64,000 nucleotides of DNA from Eumeta japonica (Eukaryota; Arthropoda; Insecta; Lepidoptera; Psychidae), in NCBI GenBank assembly GCA_005406025.1, contig BGZK01000837.1:204835-268834 (forward strand). Direction: 5' to 3'. Both the position numbers and the translations under genes were made by a program. The first letter of the stretch is position 1; each line of letters begins with the position of its first letter. Below are positions 48,074-61,488 of the stretch, piece after piece. A model generated the notes under the pieces. The model was not told the origin of the DNA and searched no databases. It was given only the letters and a program-made list of their open reading frames with translations.

Positions 48074-48275
48074 TATAGTATTACGCATGAAATTTTGCCG
48101 CTGTGAAGTTCATCATTACGTCACAATGGCGTAAAATACGAACGCGGCGGAGAACGATGGGTCGGGGAGCGTATTACCTGCGCAGTACATAATTCAGTAC
48201 TTGAATATATAGAATATATATAGAATAACAATTCGCAGCCAATTCAGACCGGCAGAGTTTCATGCGTTGTACTGT
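48074..48275. mobile_element. MITE, second copy of the same TIR family
   Basis: Terminal ACGCATGAAATTTTGCCGCT and its inverted partner ACCGGCAGAGTTTCATGCGT enclose about 150 bp that includes GGCGTAAAATACGAACGCGG, shared with the inverted interior of the 10828 copy. Slightly longer than that copy. Confidence 0.65.
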
Positions 48276-48734
48276 AATATCGTGTGAAGTACTAGAAAAA
48301 ATACACATATTTTTATATTTGCCTTATATAACAAAAAAGAATTTCTAATCTCATTAAATACGTTTTTGTACCAAGATTATATTTATCCCATCGCTAGTTT
48401 AGCTATGATCAAGAAAAGATATTAAATTATTTACATACAAATGTGTAGTTTTGTTACAAACATTTTTTATATGTATCTGAAGGAACGTTTATTGACTATG
48501 TGGCTCTATTAAAATATTAAGCTTAGAAAAACCTAGTTGGGACTAGATTGAAAATGAGAGGGGGGATGTTAAAAGTATACTAGACGGAGCGCAGACTACA
48601 ATTTTTCATTTCGCTCAGGGAGTTCGCGGTATTGTTTCTGCAAAAATTACCTCTGCAATAAATCTAAGTACACCAATTCACCGTGTTTTTGTGTACATAG
48701 ATCTAATATCGTCATCAGATACTAAAGGCCTTTT

Positions 48735-48870
48735 CCGCCATCTCCTTTCAAACTCGCTTTTAACAAAAAGTAACTATTAAAATGAATTTTGCGTTCCACA
48801 ACCTTCTTTTAATGGTACTTAGCTGTAAAAGTGACTTGTAATTTAAAAGGCGGTTGAAGCGAATTTTACT
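48735..48870. mobile_element. Partial copy of the 45374 foldback element
   Basis: The left arm with TTTTAACAAAAAGTAAC and TTTTGCGTTCCACAACCTTC resembles 45370-45425. The opposite arm is mostly lost. Confidence 0.5.
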
Positions 48871-49369
48871 GCTTTAAGAGTGTTTTTAATATGGCGGACA
48901 ACAGATTGTCTGTTTTTTGAAATTAGATGTGCTGACAGCTGACGAGTTTATAAAAAAAAATAATTATATTTTGTTCATTATTATTCAGATTACTGGATTT
49001 GATAATTCAGCGATATTGGCAATTATATTTAGATGTTGTTGTGTGAAACAACAATAATTGCATTTACTTGTTTTATTAATTGGATAATATTCAAAATACA
49101 TTACATTGCGATTTGAAATTGATTATTATCAATAAAAATAACTTTATGTAGAAAATATTTAGTAAATATAACTCGTAATTGTTTATTATAACCGTTTATA
49201 AAATATTAATACAAGCACACTAATCTCCAAAACTTGGTAAATTATTAACTATGAAAAATAAGTAACATAAATTATGCGCTATTGCCACTTATCGTACTTT
49301 TAAATTAATATTCTTTTACAAGATACGTTTGCGCCATTTTCCTCTCTTAAAATTTAGTTTGTTTCTCTT

Positions 49370-49650
49370 GACTATAAACAACTAACGAGCGGGAGCGTGC
49401 TAGAACTAACGCAGGGAAGCGGCTGGCATTTGCCGTATGTCATTGTGTCCCGCCATTGGGCGCGGGTGCTCGCCGAAAGAGAGAGCGTTCACGCGGACGA
49501 ATACAATAAGCAAAGGGACGCGTACCGGTGCGGGATTAATCCAGTTCTCATATAATTTGCGAGAGTGCAAAACAAAAAAATTGTGCCACTAGACGATCAC
49601 GCGCCGAGCGCCTGGACTTTTGAGACGACGCATCAACGAAAACGAGTGAG
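49370..49650 (+). promoter_or_regulatory. GC-rich promoter-like tract with possible 5' UTR exon ending at a GTGAGT donor
   Basis: An isolated block rich in CG dinucleotides and GAGAGAG words is followed by a strong donor, CGA|GTGAGT, at about 49644. It looks like the promoter and non-coding first exon of a plus-strand gene whose other exons are not seen. No ATG-led frame is proposed. It may instead be a CpG-rich repeat. Confidence 0.3.
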
Positions 49651-51399
49651 TCCCCAAGCTGACCACACCTTAAGCTGTCCGGACACGTACAAGATAAAAG
49701 TTTTAAGATGGAAACGAAATTGAGCTAAAAATACTTTCAAATTACTTTTAACTAAAAGTGATTATTGATTGAAAGTCACGTTGCAAGGAGATTGTGGAAG
49801 GACTCTAATTCTCATTAATTAGCAATAAATATGATGTAATTTTATATTTCAAATCAATGATGTGGATCATTAATTTGAAACAAAAATATTTATTATAAAA
49901 GAGTCTGGCTCTAAAAGATCATTTCATAGTTGTACACAAACAAAATAATAACTCCGTATGTTTAATATTTGCAACAAGGAGGGAAATCTTAATTAAAAAT
50001 GTAGTAGCTACATACATAAGTATTTTATAGAGTTAACGGAAAAGCCCCTATGCTGCATATTGAACGTGTTAATTTATATAATTATTCGATACTTTAACTT
50101 TTTTTTTGTGACAGAAAAGGAACTTCATAGACGAGATTCCAAAGAACCATGTAATGGTTGATGGGCACACTTTCAATGTAACATGAACCCAAAAAAATAC
50201 ACTACAACAAAAATAATTGCACCAAACAACAGAACCACAGTGATGTCAGAAGAATGTGACTGAACTATTATCCAAATTAGTCAAATGCCAAAAAATTTGG
50301 AAAAAGGTTGATAAATAGAAATTAATGTTTAAGCTGCAAACCAAAATCATTAATGCAAACTTTTCAAGTGTGAAGTGATCTCAATTTTAATAATCGCTTC
50401 AATAACTCTTTTAATTAGAGTGATTCAATTTCTAAGTGCCCAACCGTGAATTTGGAATGTGATCCCCAAAAATCTACTTAACGATAATATAATTTACAGT
50501 AGTGCTATTCCAACACCTTTAAGTTATTTACATTGCATTTACGTGTTCATAATAAGCTATTTATATTCTAATCAGAATCTCTATTAATCACATACTCATG
50601 TACTAATATTTAGGACATTATTAGATTTTTTGAGTGTAGAATTTTTAGAGAATTACCACATAAACAAAATTTATAAACAGTATTAATTACATAAATAGAA
50701 TTCTTTTAGTTTCTTTCAAAATACATGAAGATCCATAAAGAATATCGCTAAGCTAATAAAATCTTGCAACTACCAATGTGGTAATTAGCATATTTATTTA
50801 CATATGCATTTTTTTTTCCTTGAAAAGAAGCAAGATTAATAATTAGAGTGAATACAAGAGGACAAATTGAACTCGCATGGTTTACACAATTATTGTAATA
50901 AAAAAAAATATTAACATGAAAAGCGACATATTTGATATTACAACACAAGTTGTACCACCCAACAGCTTAAAATTTGGATCATTCATCCCACGTATATACT
51001 CATCTCCACTTATATTCAAAAAATCGTATTCCATTGCGCTTGGTTCATTCGTGACATGTCACCACATAAAGCTTTGCACAATACATTGTTCAAAATACCA
51101 TATTGCTCAAAGATCACACTAAAAAATTTTATAAGCTCATACTGACAGATTAGATAATATGTATGAATTGCCCTAACTGCTAAAATTCGGTGCTGTGATT
51201 TACAACAAATTTTGATTATCAACTCAGTGCACAAGAGAGCCATGAGACTTAAAACGGCATTCGATGACAGCGTTCGGGTCACTCACTGCAACTGTGTATA
51301 ATCGGTAGAACGAGATTAAGCGTTATCAATTTTTGTTTTGTGCCAATACTTGTCTAGACCATTCTTGGACAGCCGTCACCCAATTTAATATCAGTCATT
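49651..51399. other. Intergenic, AT-rich
   Basis: No exon seen. ORFs at 50748-51282 on both strands have no recognisable domain. Confidence 0.5.
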
Positions 51400-52070
51400 C
51401 ATTAATTGATAGAAAACACATAAGAATTATACGCAATAAGGCAAGCCTCACTATTGAAATGAGTCAAATACAAAAGATCTTATATCTTTCCCATCCCATT
51501 CTTTGACTGAAGCTCATAAAAGCGAGTGTGTAGATTGATCCAAAAAATACTATAAAAACCAGTAGGAGAGCCAACTACCGTTTACAATAAAGTGGCATGT
51601 GATGAATGTTGGACAATTGCTTGACGATATTTTTCTCAAAGAAAGATTCAAATTAATGTAAAACGAAGTCGAGGCGTCAGGAAGACAATGATTCCATAGT
51701 TTTTTGATAAAACAAGCCACAAAAGTTGAGTTAGACGATCAAAAAACAATCAACTCAGAATAGTACATAAGGATTTTATGCCTGTTATCTTGAAAAAAGT
51801 GAAAATACAAAGACCTACAATTAAAATTTCCTTTGACAATTGAATCATGTGACAGATACCACATGAGTTACTCAAAAATTGAATCAATGACTCATCCACC
51901 TTACAGTCGGCACATTGCACCTTGTAATTATTATTTATTACAAAAAAATCAAGAGATTTTATTTATTAATAAAAAGCAAAAGAAAAGTTGCAGGGTGTTC
52001 TCCTTGCAATTTAAAATTAATGTTTTAAATGAAGAGGTTCTGTTCAGTCTACCAAGTTAAACTTTCCATG
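51400..52070 (+). pseudogene. Mariner-like transposase relic, C-terminal half
   Basis: Broken frames with L-D-D-Q-K-T-I-N-S-E, then M-T-H-P-P-Y-S-R-H-I-A-P-C-N-Y-Y-L-L at about 51887-51940, match the D34D end of mariner transposases (HPPYSPDLAP). Upstream pieces are very decayed. It lies just downstream of the huntingtin stop, on the opposite strand. Confidence 0.7.
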
Positions 52071-52645
52071 ACAAATAGTTTCAGAGAAAATCCACTGTAA
52101 AAGATAAACATCAAGATGATTCTAAAAGCGCCCTGCTTTACTTTGAAAGATTATTAACCAAAACACGTGTCGAATTTCCAATTAGACAAGGAAGGCTATA
52201 ATTAATCATGACGTCACAACTCACACATTAGGGCATTGCATACTGTGCAGAATAAAAAGTATTCATTTTTAAGCCTTCCCTTCTTCTGGTCAATTTTAAT
52301 TTTAATCTCATGTTTCCTATGTAACCCACTCAAACCAATTTGTTATACTAAAAAAATATATTTGCCATACCAACTATTATCATCAACTACCCTATTATTT
52401 TATATTTCTCATAATTATATTGAACAATATAGATATATCTACTGACCGTTATCTATGTTTAGTAACCGAAACCTAGGCTGAAAATACATCAAAATCATAA
52501 ATTAACTATTTCACTCTACTTACACCACACCGAACAAAGATTGGGTCAATAAGAATCTAATGAGATATAAAATGGATATTTTTCAATAATTTTAAAATTA
52601 AAAAGATACTTAAAATAATTAATTTAAAATAAATAAACTTAATAT

Positions 52646-55600
52646 TTAATCTTGCACAGCCGTTAAGCATTTCATCAAATCACTGAACTTATCGTCGCCC
52701 TCACAGAGCTCTATAAGTTTCTCCAATTGGTGTTTATTAAAATTTGAATGCAGAGTAACCATACACAATAGCCTACGATCTGTGAAAAACATGTTTACAC
52801 TTTCAGAATCTGAGAATTGTAGAGATTCGGCCATCTTGGTTTTTTGTGAGCACAAGAACAAACCCAATCTTAGGATGGTCATAGTTATCGGTGCCAGATC
52901 TCTGATGAAAGGATTCGTGCTGGCGGAGACCAGTAAACTGGTCAAACAATACGGCAATAAATCCCCGCTTATCTTCTCGTTCAGGAGATGATTCAGAGCT
53001 TCGAAAATCCAACCACTCAACACAGGAAGCTGGTCTTGAGCGATCGAAGTTTCAAAAACCTAAAAAAAATTAAAATTTAAACTTGGTCTCTACATTGATC
53101 ATAGAGAATATAGAATTTACAGGAACAGTTTTTGGAATTTAATTTGGTAATGTAGATGTAAATGCTTATATATAGCACTATAAATGTTTCTATAAGACAT
53201 AAAAAAATATTATCAGTATAAAAGGGCACTTGCTATTTGGGTCCACTAGATTAATGTCCTTTAATGTCGTTTTTACATATATAATTATCCCCATCGTAAA
53301 TCAAATAAATATACGCAACGGCACCATCCGTATATTATGTCATTTTAAATTAAGGAGATGAAATTCTTAGACTGCAGATAACGGTAATATGATAAAGGAG
53401 CAGTCTCGCCGAAATTAATGTCATCCTTGTAAATGTAGATAACCACAGCATGTTCAAAGTATCATTAACACACTGTAATCAGTGATTATCGCTATAAATA
53501 AAAGTAGTTCGATAAGCATTATAAGATGGTATTCTAAGTCAACGAAATGATGTCAGTTCAACGAGAAGAGATAAAATACAATTTTTTATTCAATCTCTTT
53601 AAACTTCCATAAACGACGCCCATTGTTATAAAACTTGACTTTATTTCGAGAATCAATTTTATATGTCAAATGATCTCTCAAATAAAAAAAGTTGTGACGA
53701 ACGGAGTTTTTTTTTTAATTTCGTAATGGAAAAGTGAAAAAAAAAACACCTCAAACACGATATCGGCGTTAAGCACAGAACAAAGTATCCATCTCGTTTT
53801 GTCCGTCAATAAACCGGCCTCCACGCGCTCCGTTTCGCGGCACGTCTCCACGAACTCTATCACGACTCTGCTCAGCGTGGCCGCTGGGGGTAGGGTCTCC
53901 CTCAAGAAATATTTCATGGTTTCGGTTATGACCGTCATGCTCTCGGCGCACGACGCCTCCCTCAACGCTTTATACAACAGCGTTACTCTTTCCATGGAGT
54001 TCATCAGGACGTCTGGATCCATGTTGGACACGTCCGACGCCACTTTCGGCGAAAGAAGTTTGTCGTCGGCTGCAAAAACAAAATGAATAACTTATATCAA
54101 CAACATTGAAAATAACAAATTCACTTATTCTGTAAGTACAGTTTTGTGAACGGTATTAGGAAATGGAGAAAGAGAATGAGTTTGAAAAGTATAAAACATA
54201 AATAAATTTATTTTATGTCCACGCGGGAGAAGGCTAAATAAATGTACACATTGGAATTAAACTTTTTTAAAAATCACGACTCAATTTAATTTCTGCAAAG
54301 CAGTACATGTCTTGACAGCACGGGACCTATCACGACTGTGTAAACGCTCCTGACTCAGGCTGATTATAAATAACCCCACGTGGTTATACCACGTGAACAT
54401 GACGAGAATGGTGTAACATGATTCAAGGAACATAGTGTCGTATGCAGCGATAGGTCAGCATTAAAAAGAAGAGGCTATTCATAAGGTCTCGTCGTAATAA
54501 ATGTGCCATGAAGAACAAGGATTTGGTGTTTACAATTATAAGGAGTTAATAAAGGCTGCTAACATAACTAGCTAATAATGTATAAATATAAAACTAAAGT
54601 ATCGACTCAAAGAGATATCTACACACTAAAGCAGAGCTACAACTGTGTCTTACATATCATGGCATCGACTACAAAGCGCAACTCGTTATTTATTATTTGT
54701 AAAAGTTATCTCATGAGAGATATGATTGTACTGGCGTGTGTTCTATTACACCTATAAAATACTAAGTCCCTTTCGCCCTTATATCATGTTCCGCGTATAC
54801 CGTACATGTGACCTCGGGCGGTCTCGTGCGCTGAGATAATCAACTGTACCTGTGAACAAGTGCACCATCAAGATTTGCAATGCATGACTCTCTTTGTAGT
54901 TCTTCATATTTGTTATCAGCTTTTCTATCATTGCATTCTTGAGTTCTTTCGGTAATATCTGCAGTCGTATGGTTGTCGTTATACCCTAAAATAAGTATTG
55001 CAAATTGAATATATGAAAAATATTTTGAATATTACACAATTTAAAGAAAAGAAAGTTAATTATTTTACTTTTTTTTTAATTAAAATTTCTTAGGCGGCGA
55101 TTTGATAATAATTGATAATTGGACAAAAATTAAGAATGAAATTTCAAGGCCGCGTCACGTTTGGGCACATTTCGTTAAACTAGAGAGAAGATGACATAAC
55201 ACAGAGAGGAGAAAGAAGTATGCATTCTTACAGTATAGGAGTGAACCAAAATAAAGCGACATATACATGATACAAAGCAATGGAATAAAATAGTATCGCG
55301 CATGAGTGCGCTGTGGATGTACGCTGTGTATAAACAGCTGAAGTAGCACACTTTGTATACTATTTACCATTGTGTTTTGTGATTATTTATTTTATGTTCT
55401 GTGATCTTTGGATATAATCAAACAATATCCATGAAGAGTTATTATTTAAGAAGTTTCACTTTTATCACGCATATAGTACTACACGTGCACGGATTTTTTT
55501 ATTACAATTTTTACTACTAACATTTTTTTTCTTCGAAAATTTTAATAGATATTTAGTACTTATAAATACAATGTCTTCCTATGTTATACTCTTATATCAG

Positions 55601-58600
55601 CTATGAAGAAAAATTCTTACGAATTACGAATATTCGTAAATTCATTTTATTTAAAGCCCATTACCAATCACATTTAAATGCATCTTTACTGTTTTTCATA
55701 AGCACATCATCAATAGTTTCAACAATTTATCTGAATTTATTGTCATAGTCATAAACAATGAAACACTCATCAAAACTACTTGAATATTTGAATCGCCGTC
55801 TAAATTGCATAATTGACAATTTTTTTTAATTGATGTCTAGTTATTATCTCACTACTAAGTAAAAAAATGGGATTAAACAAATGTAAATTACCTTAACTAT
55901 CAAATCTGAACAAAAGTGATCGGGATTGTTCAGAAGAAAGTCAACAGCGATCGTTATTAGATCGGAATGACCCATCTCAACCAAGGTAAATAACACTGTC
56001 CAGTATAAACTTTGTTCATACAATGATATCCTGAAACCAATAAAACGTTAATATGCAAAAAACCTAATAGACAAACGTCTTATCAAATAACTAATACAAT
56101 AACCGTGAGAACAATACACAGTATGTAAATGAACAGCACCGCGCCAGGTGATTCCTGTTAGTCAGTGGTGTGCTTCAAACTCTCATTTGCAATACTTTAT
56201 AATGTCTAAATATCGGTAATCCTAGAGATATTGACATTTATGACGTTAATTTAATGTAAATATCAATATCTTTAAGATTTACTTAGTCAACTACCAATTG
56301 TGAAGTTAAAACAACTTATGTTGACGTGTTTAGTTTTTAACTTTAGCAGATAACAGTTAATTATTTCAGATAAAAGTTTAAAGCACGCCGCTGATAGAGT
56401 ATCATATTTTAATTAAAATAAGCATTATAAACGTAACAATTAATTTAAACAGAAATATAAGTAATTAATAATAAAGATTAAATTGGAATATTATGTTGTA
56501 TTGCGGACACAAGTGTCGCGGTGCTATTTATTAACATACTATATATACAAGTGCTTCAATGCCTTAAAATCAGTCAGAATTTTTTTCTGTAGACTTGATT
56601 ACAAAATCATTAAAATTATATGACCAATTATGTTCATGTATATATTATCTTACAAGGGACATGTTTATACAATATCTTTCATAAGATATATTATAACTTT
56701 AGAACCATCTCCAGATGGATCTTAAATTAATTATCTTAACAGTAATATGTAAATGTTACTATTTTTTTACATAAAAATATACGTAAGTAAATTTTTAGAA
56801 ACCTGCTCTGCTGTGATAAATATTGCCTAACTGTAGTGTCCAACTGGGAAACTAGTTCTTGATATGGATTGGGGGTATGGATGCTCGCTATGTGCCTGGC
56901 TTTGCCACAAAGCTGTAAAAGGCAGCCCTGCAATGCCGCCTGGCGAAGTGGAGCGTAACTTGACGCTAAGGATTTCAAAAGCTTTTGGTGTACTGTAGAC
57001 AGTTCCTGAAAAGTTACTAAAATATGTATAAAAAATAAAGTATGTCCAAATCAAATATTTTTAGTTTAGACTCATAAGATTGGATGAAAAGAAATAAATA
57101 TTAAAATTTACATAGATAGCTTTATATTAGCGTTCATAGTCATAGGTGTCGCTCTAGGATATATACTTAATTTAATGAGAAGCTCTTTCAATAAAGGATA
57201 TATTTTTAAGATTTATTCAAAAACGATATTTTACGCATTTAAAAAACATACTATATAAGAAAAATGTCAATTAGAAGTCAAAACCCATACTCAATGGGTC
57301 CATGAAATCGTTGTTTTAGTAGTTTGTAAATTACGAGCAAGTGGAGATATAATAATGTAACCTATTAATTAGTTGAAGTTAATTAGTCCATGGCACACAC
57401 AAAAACAGACATTTGTTTTCATTTTAACTCCATCATAAATTAGACCCTCTCAACATGACAACATCATTACGCTTCTGTTAATGCTAATGTTAAATAAATT
57501 TGATGGTGACATATTTTAAATGTAATTCTATAACCTATGAAATAAAGATATTTTTGATTTGTTTTGTAGATTATATCCCGATATCGTGGCGTTACTGCCG
57601 TTTCCATGTTCTGTCGCACACATTGAGTAGAATGCTATGAATTGCTCTATTTATTGCCGACCGTTAAGTTAGTAGAACTAAATTTCACCCCAACATACCG
57701 ACAACACGCGTTGCGTTAAAGGTGTAACTTTTCTGCGCACGTAAAGAGATCATTTGTTTTTCTAAAAAACTGCAAACTATTGACAACTCCCTTGATGTCG
57801 CCGACATTCGTGAATGCACTATGAGCATTATTAATAAAAGTAATACAACTTACAAAACTCCTTTATTTTTCCATAATCCTCGGAGTGTTTTGAACATTAG
57901 TGTCATAAAAATCTTTGACTATTCTTTTCATTCCTCAAACGGACAATTTTATAACCATCCATTAAAAATTATACAAAAAAACGGTTACATTTAAAAATTT
58001 ACATTTCTAACAAACTCTATACTTACGCTCAGACCTTCGAAACCCTCCAATATCGACAAACATTTCGACAAACCGTACAACAAATATTGACTAGCGATCG
58101 AGTATTGAGTGACTAGTTTGTACTCGGCAGTAGTCAAAGCGATCAGTTGTTGGGCAAGCCAACACCACTGGCCTATCTCTGTGAATAGGTCGCTAGTCGT
58201 GATTATACACGACAGCAAGGTGCAACGGGCGCTCAAACCTGTAGGAGCCTGAAAATCAAAGCGTAACAGCAAATAACTTTATAAAATACAATTTATGTAT
58301 TTACTCAATATGATTCAAATAATGCAAAGAATATATTCAATCCAGATTCACTGTTGTTATATATAATCTCAGCTCTATAATACAAATCCAAATGCCTAAC
58401 AAGGCATTGTATTTGTTTATCGTAACAGCTATAAAATCGATTAATTAAATGTTTTTATAAAATAAACATGGCAGACATAAAAAATGGACAGTCTTCTTTT
58501 TGACTATTGGCACTTACTACTATACCTGTTCTTGTAATATATTGAGAATATATATTTTGTGTCAGAAAGAATATGAAATTTATCTTGCATGATATGAATA

Positions 58601-61425
58601 AAATTAAGTGTAGCATATACCTTGGGCAGTAACATTTGACTCGCTACATCCATGAGCAACTGTAAACAACTGTTGACATCAATATCGGTGCTCTTCTTGA
58701 TCCTCTTCAAGTGCAATCTCACTCTGAAGGTCTCGTCCTCCGTTATTTCTAATGACAAATGAAAAAATTACTTATACAACTGTTGACATATAACAATGTG
58801 TATCATCTATTAAGAGTGTATCGCCCTTTTTTAGATCTTACATTACAATATTAAAATAGTAGATTCTAAATCAGTTAGTTATTTTTTCTATTGCAATTGT
58901 TAATTTTAAGTCAAATATGTGCTGAGACCAATATTAACTCAATGTTAATTCTACTCACATGACCATTGAAGTTCTGCCAATGGTATTGTTGAATAAAAAT
59001 ATAATTGAATTAATAAACAATTACATGACTCTCGAATTGAGTCGTACGTCTTACCGTTGAGCTGCATACTTATATAAATCATATAACATCACATTGTTGA
59101 GCAAAATCTCTTCTAAGGATAAAAGTCGGAATAACCAACCAATATTTGAAGCATAGCACTACTAAAATCCTTTAAACTGTAGGACAAACAATGCCTTAAA
59201 CCCATAGGGCAAATAATGTCCTAAGTCACTTCTAAATTTGTTTTTGTGACATTATTCTATAACTCGACTCTTAACATTCATAGACAATTGACAAAAAGTA
59301 GTATAAAACGGATCGCTTATAGAACAATGCCTTACAATAATTTTTAAACAAAAGATTATAATTATACAGTAGTCATATTATTTTAACATATAAATTAAAT
59401 GAAAATTAAATATTAAGATTCAAAAAGTCATCAATAGAGTGATTGCTAAATTATGTTATATGCCATTAAGAGTTCCAATTATAATTCATACTTTCATTAG
59501 CCAATATACATATATAAGGCCAAGTAAAAATTTTTTTTATATCTTATATAATAATTCAATATAATTTTTCATCGCATTTCATTTACGTTTAATTATAATG
59601 TATATATGCCATATTATTCAATATTTGTTTCCATTTTGTAAGTAGTGACATAATCCTATTGTTATAGAAATTTTGGGACTTCTGATCAAAAACTGTGACA
59701 AGCAGTTTAGACAGTTCTCTCTTGATGTTATCCAAACACTACCTAAAAAATTCTGAAGAGACTGAAACAGGTGAAAATCCGAGGGTGTAAGTTCAGGGCT
59801 ATATGACACTTCCCAACCAAACTCTCTAAATATTTGCTGATTGACTAAAGTGTGTGTGGTCTAGTGTTACCATGGTGAAACACCATACCCTTTCTGTTGA
59901 TCAATTCCAACCGTTTTTTCTCTACTTCTTACTTGAATCTCATCACCTATTGGCAGTAGAGATTTAAATTGATGTTTTTGCTTGGCAGTAAAAACTCATA
60001 ATGAATAATGCCCTTCTATACACATAGCATCAACTTGTAGTAAGTTAATCCGGGTTTCGCTACAGTCTGTGGAGCTTGCTTGCCTTTTGACCATCATCTT
60101 TTTCGCACGTTCTAATCGTAGATAATCTATTTTTCATAACCAATGATCAACCTTTTCAAAAACGATTTGGTTTATTACCAGTCAATAAAGAATCGCAAAT
60201 AAATACATGATTTATTAGATTTCTTTCAGTGAGCTTGTACTGAACCCCAAGTATCGAAGTTTTTTTTTATATCCAGCTTTTTACAAATGGGAACTATTTT
60301 GTGGTCAATCCCCAGCTCTTCAGCGATCTCGTGAGAACTAATATGCCAAACTTGCTCTACTTTATTCGCAAACAGTCAACCAGAGCGAGGTTTATTTTTG
60401 ACATTAAAGTTACTGGACTAAAAACACAAACCAGTTTTGTACTATTCTTATCGACACTGCATTAAGTCCATAAATGTCGCAATTTTTTTTCGAATATTGT
60501 ATCGCATTTCTTCCTTTTTTGTAATTAAACTTCGACATGCATTCAATTACTACATTACATTCACTCATTTTCGTGAACAGAAAAAAAAATAGAAAATTGG
60601 CCTTTTTTTTTTATAGAGTTCTGAAGCCATTACTACAAAGAAATGCACTACAGGTGAGAAAAAACTATGTTGTTACACTTTTTCCTTGTTTACCACACAG
60701 AATAGTTACAAGCACTTTAATAGCCTACAACTAGAAAAATCGGCTAAAATGCGTGTCTTCATGGCACTTATGTCCTTTTGTTGCGAAGCACAGTTTTTCG
60801 GCAATAACTCAAAAAGAATATATCTGATCATGTTCAAAAAGTATTTATTAAGCGTTATCTTTCTAATGTTTTTCATATTTTTTGTTCATACGGTTGAGAA
60901 AATAAAGAGGGGCACAATTTCTGCAACTTTCGGAGCGATTATTTCTGAAATTATTCATATACATAATCAGAAAAATTGCTTAGAAACCTTAAAGTATTTT
61001 TAAAAGGACTGACGAAATATGTGCCACATGTTGATGTTTGTGGAAAAATTTTTTTCAGCTTCTGTTACATGTATGGAGTGCCCCCCTCTAGAAATATTTA
61101 TTTTTATTATTCAACTACTACACTCAGTAGCGGCTTATACAAGACACCTACACCATAAATTTCATAAATAAATGTTTTCTAGTTTTTGAATAAAATGACT
61201 ATGACATAAAGACGAATGGACAGTCTGACGGACATGACAAAACCCTAAGGGTTCCGTTTTTGCCACTTTTGCTCGGAACCCTAAAAATTATGAATCCCGT
61301 TTTTACTTTTTATTTTTCTTTTTTTAAAATGTCATCTATTTAATGGTATCTCGCTAGCGAGATACAAACAGCACAACCAAAGAGATTTTACAACAACTTT
61401 TTATTTATAAAATAAAAAACTCTTT

Positions 61426-61488
<63 letters not shown>

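Larger units (their letters stand above)
47301..49369. other. Intergenic, AT-rich
   Basis: Apart from the MITE and the partial foldback copy described separately, no feature is seen. Confidence 0.5.

Noticed and set aside
53799..54086. Plus-strand ORF opposite huntingtin exon 10
   Set aside because: Shadow of the GC-rich coding exon on the other strand.
60686..61158. Two plus-strand ORFs in a huntingtin intron
   Set aside because: They lie inside non-coding repeat family X and are not conserved in the other copies.
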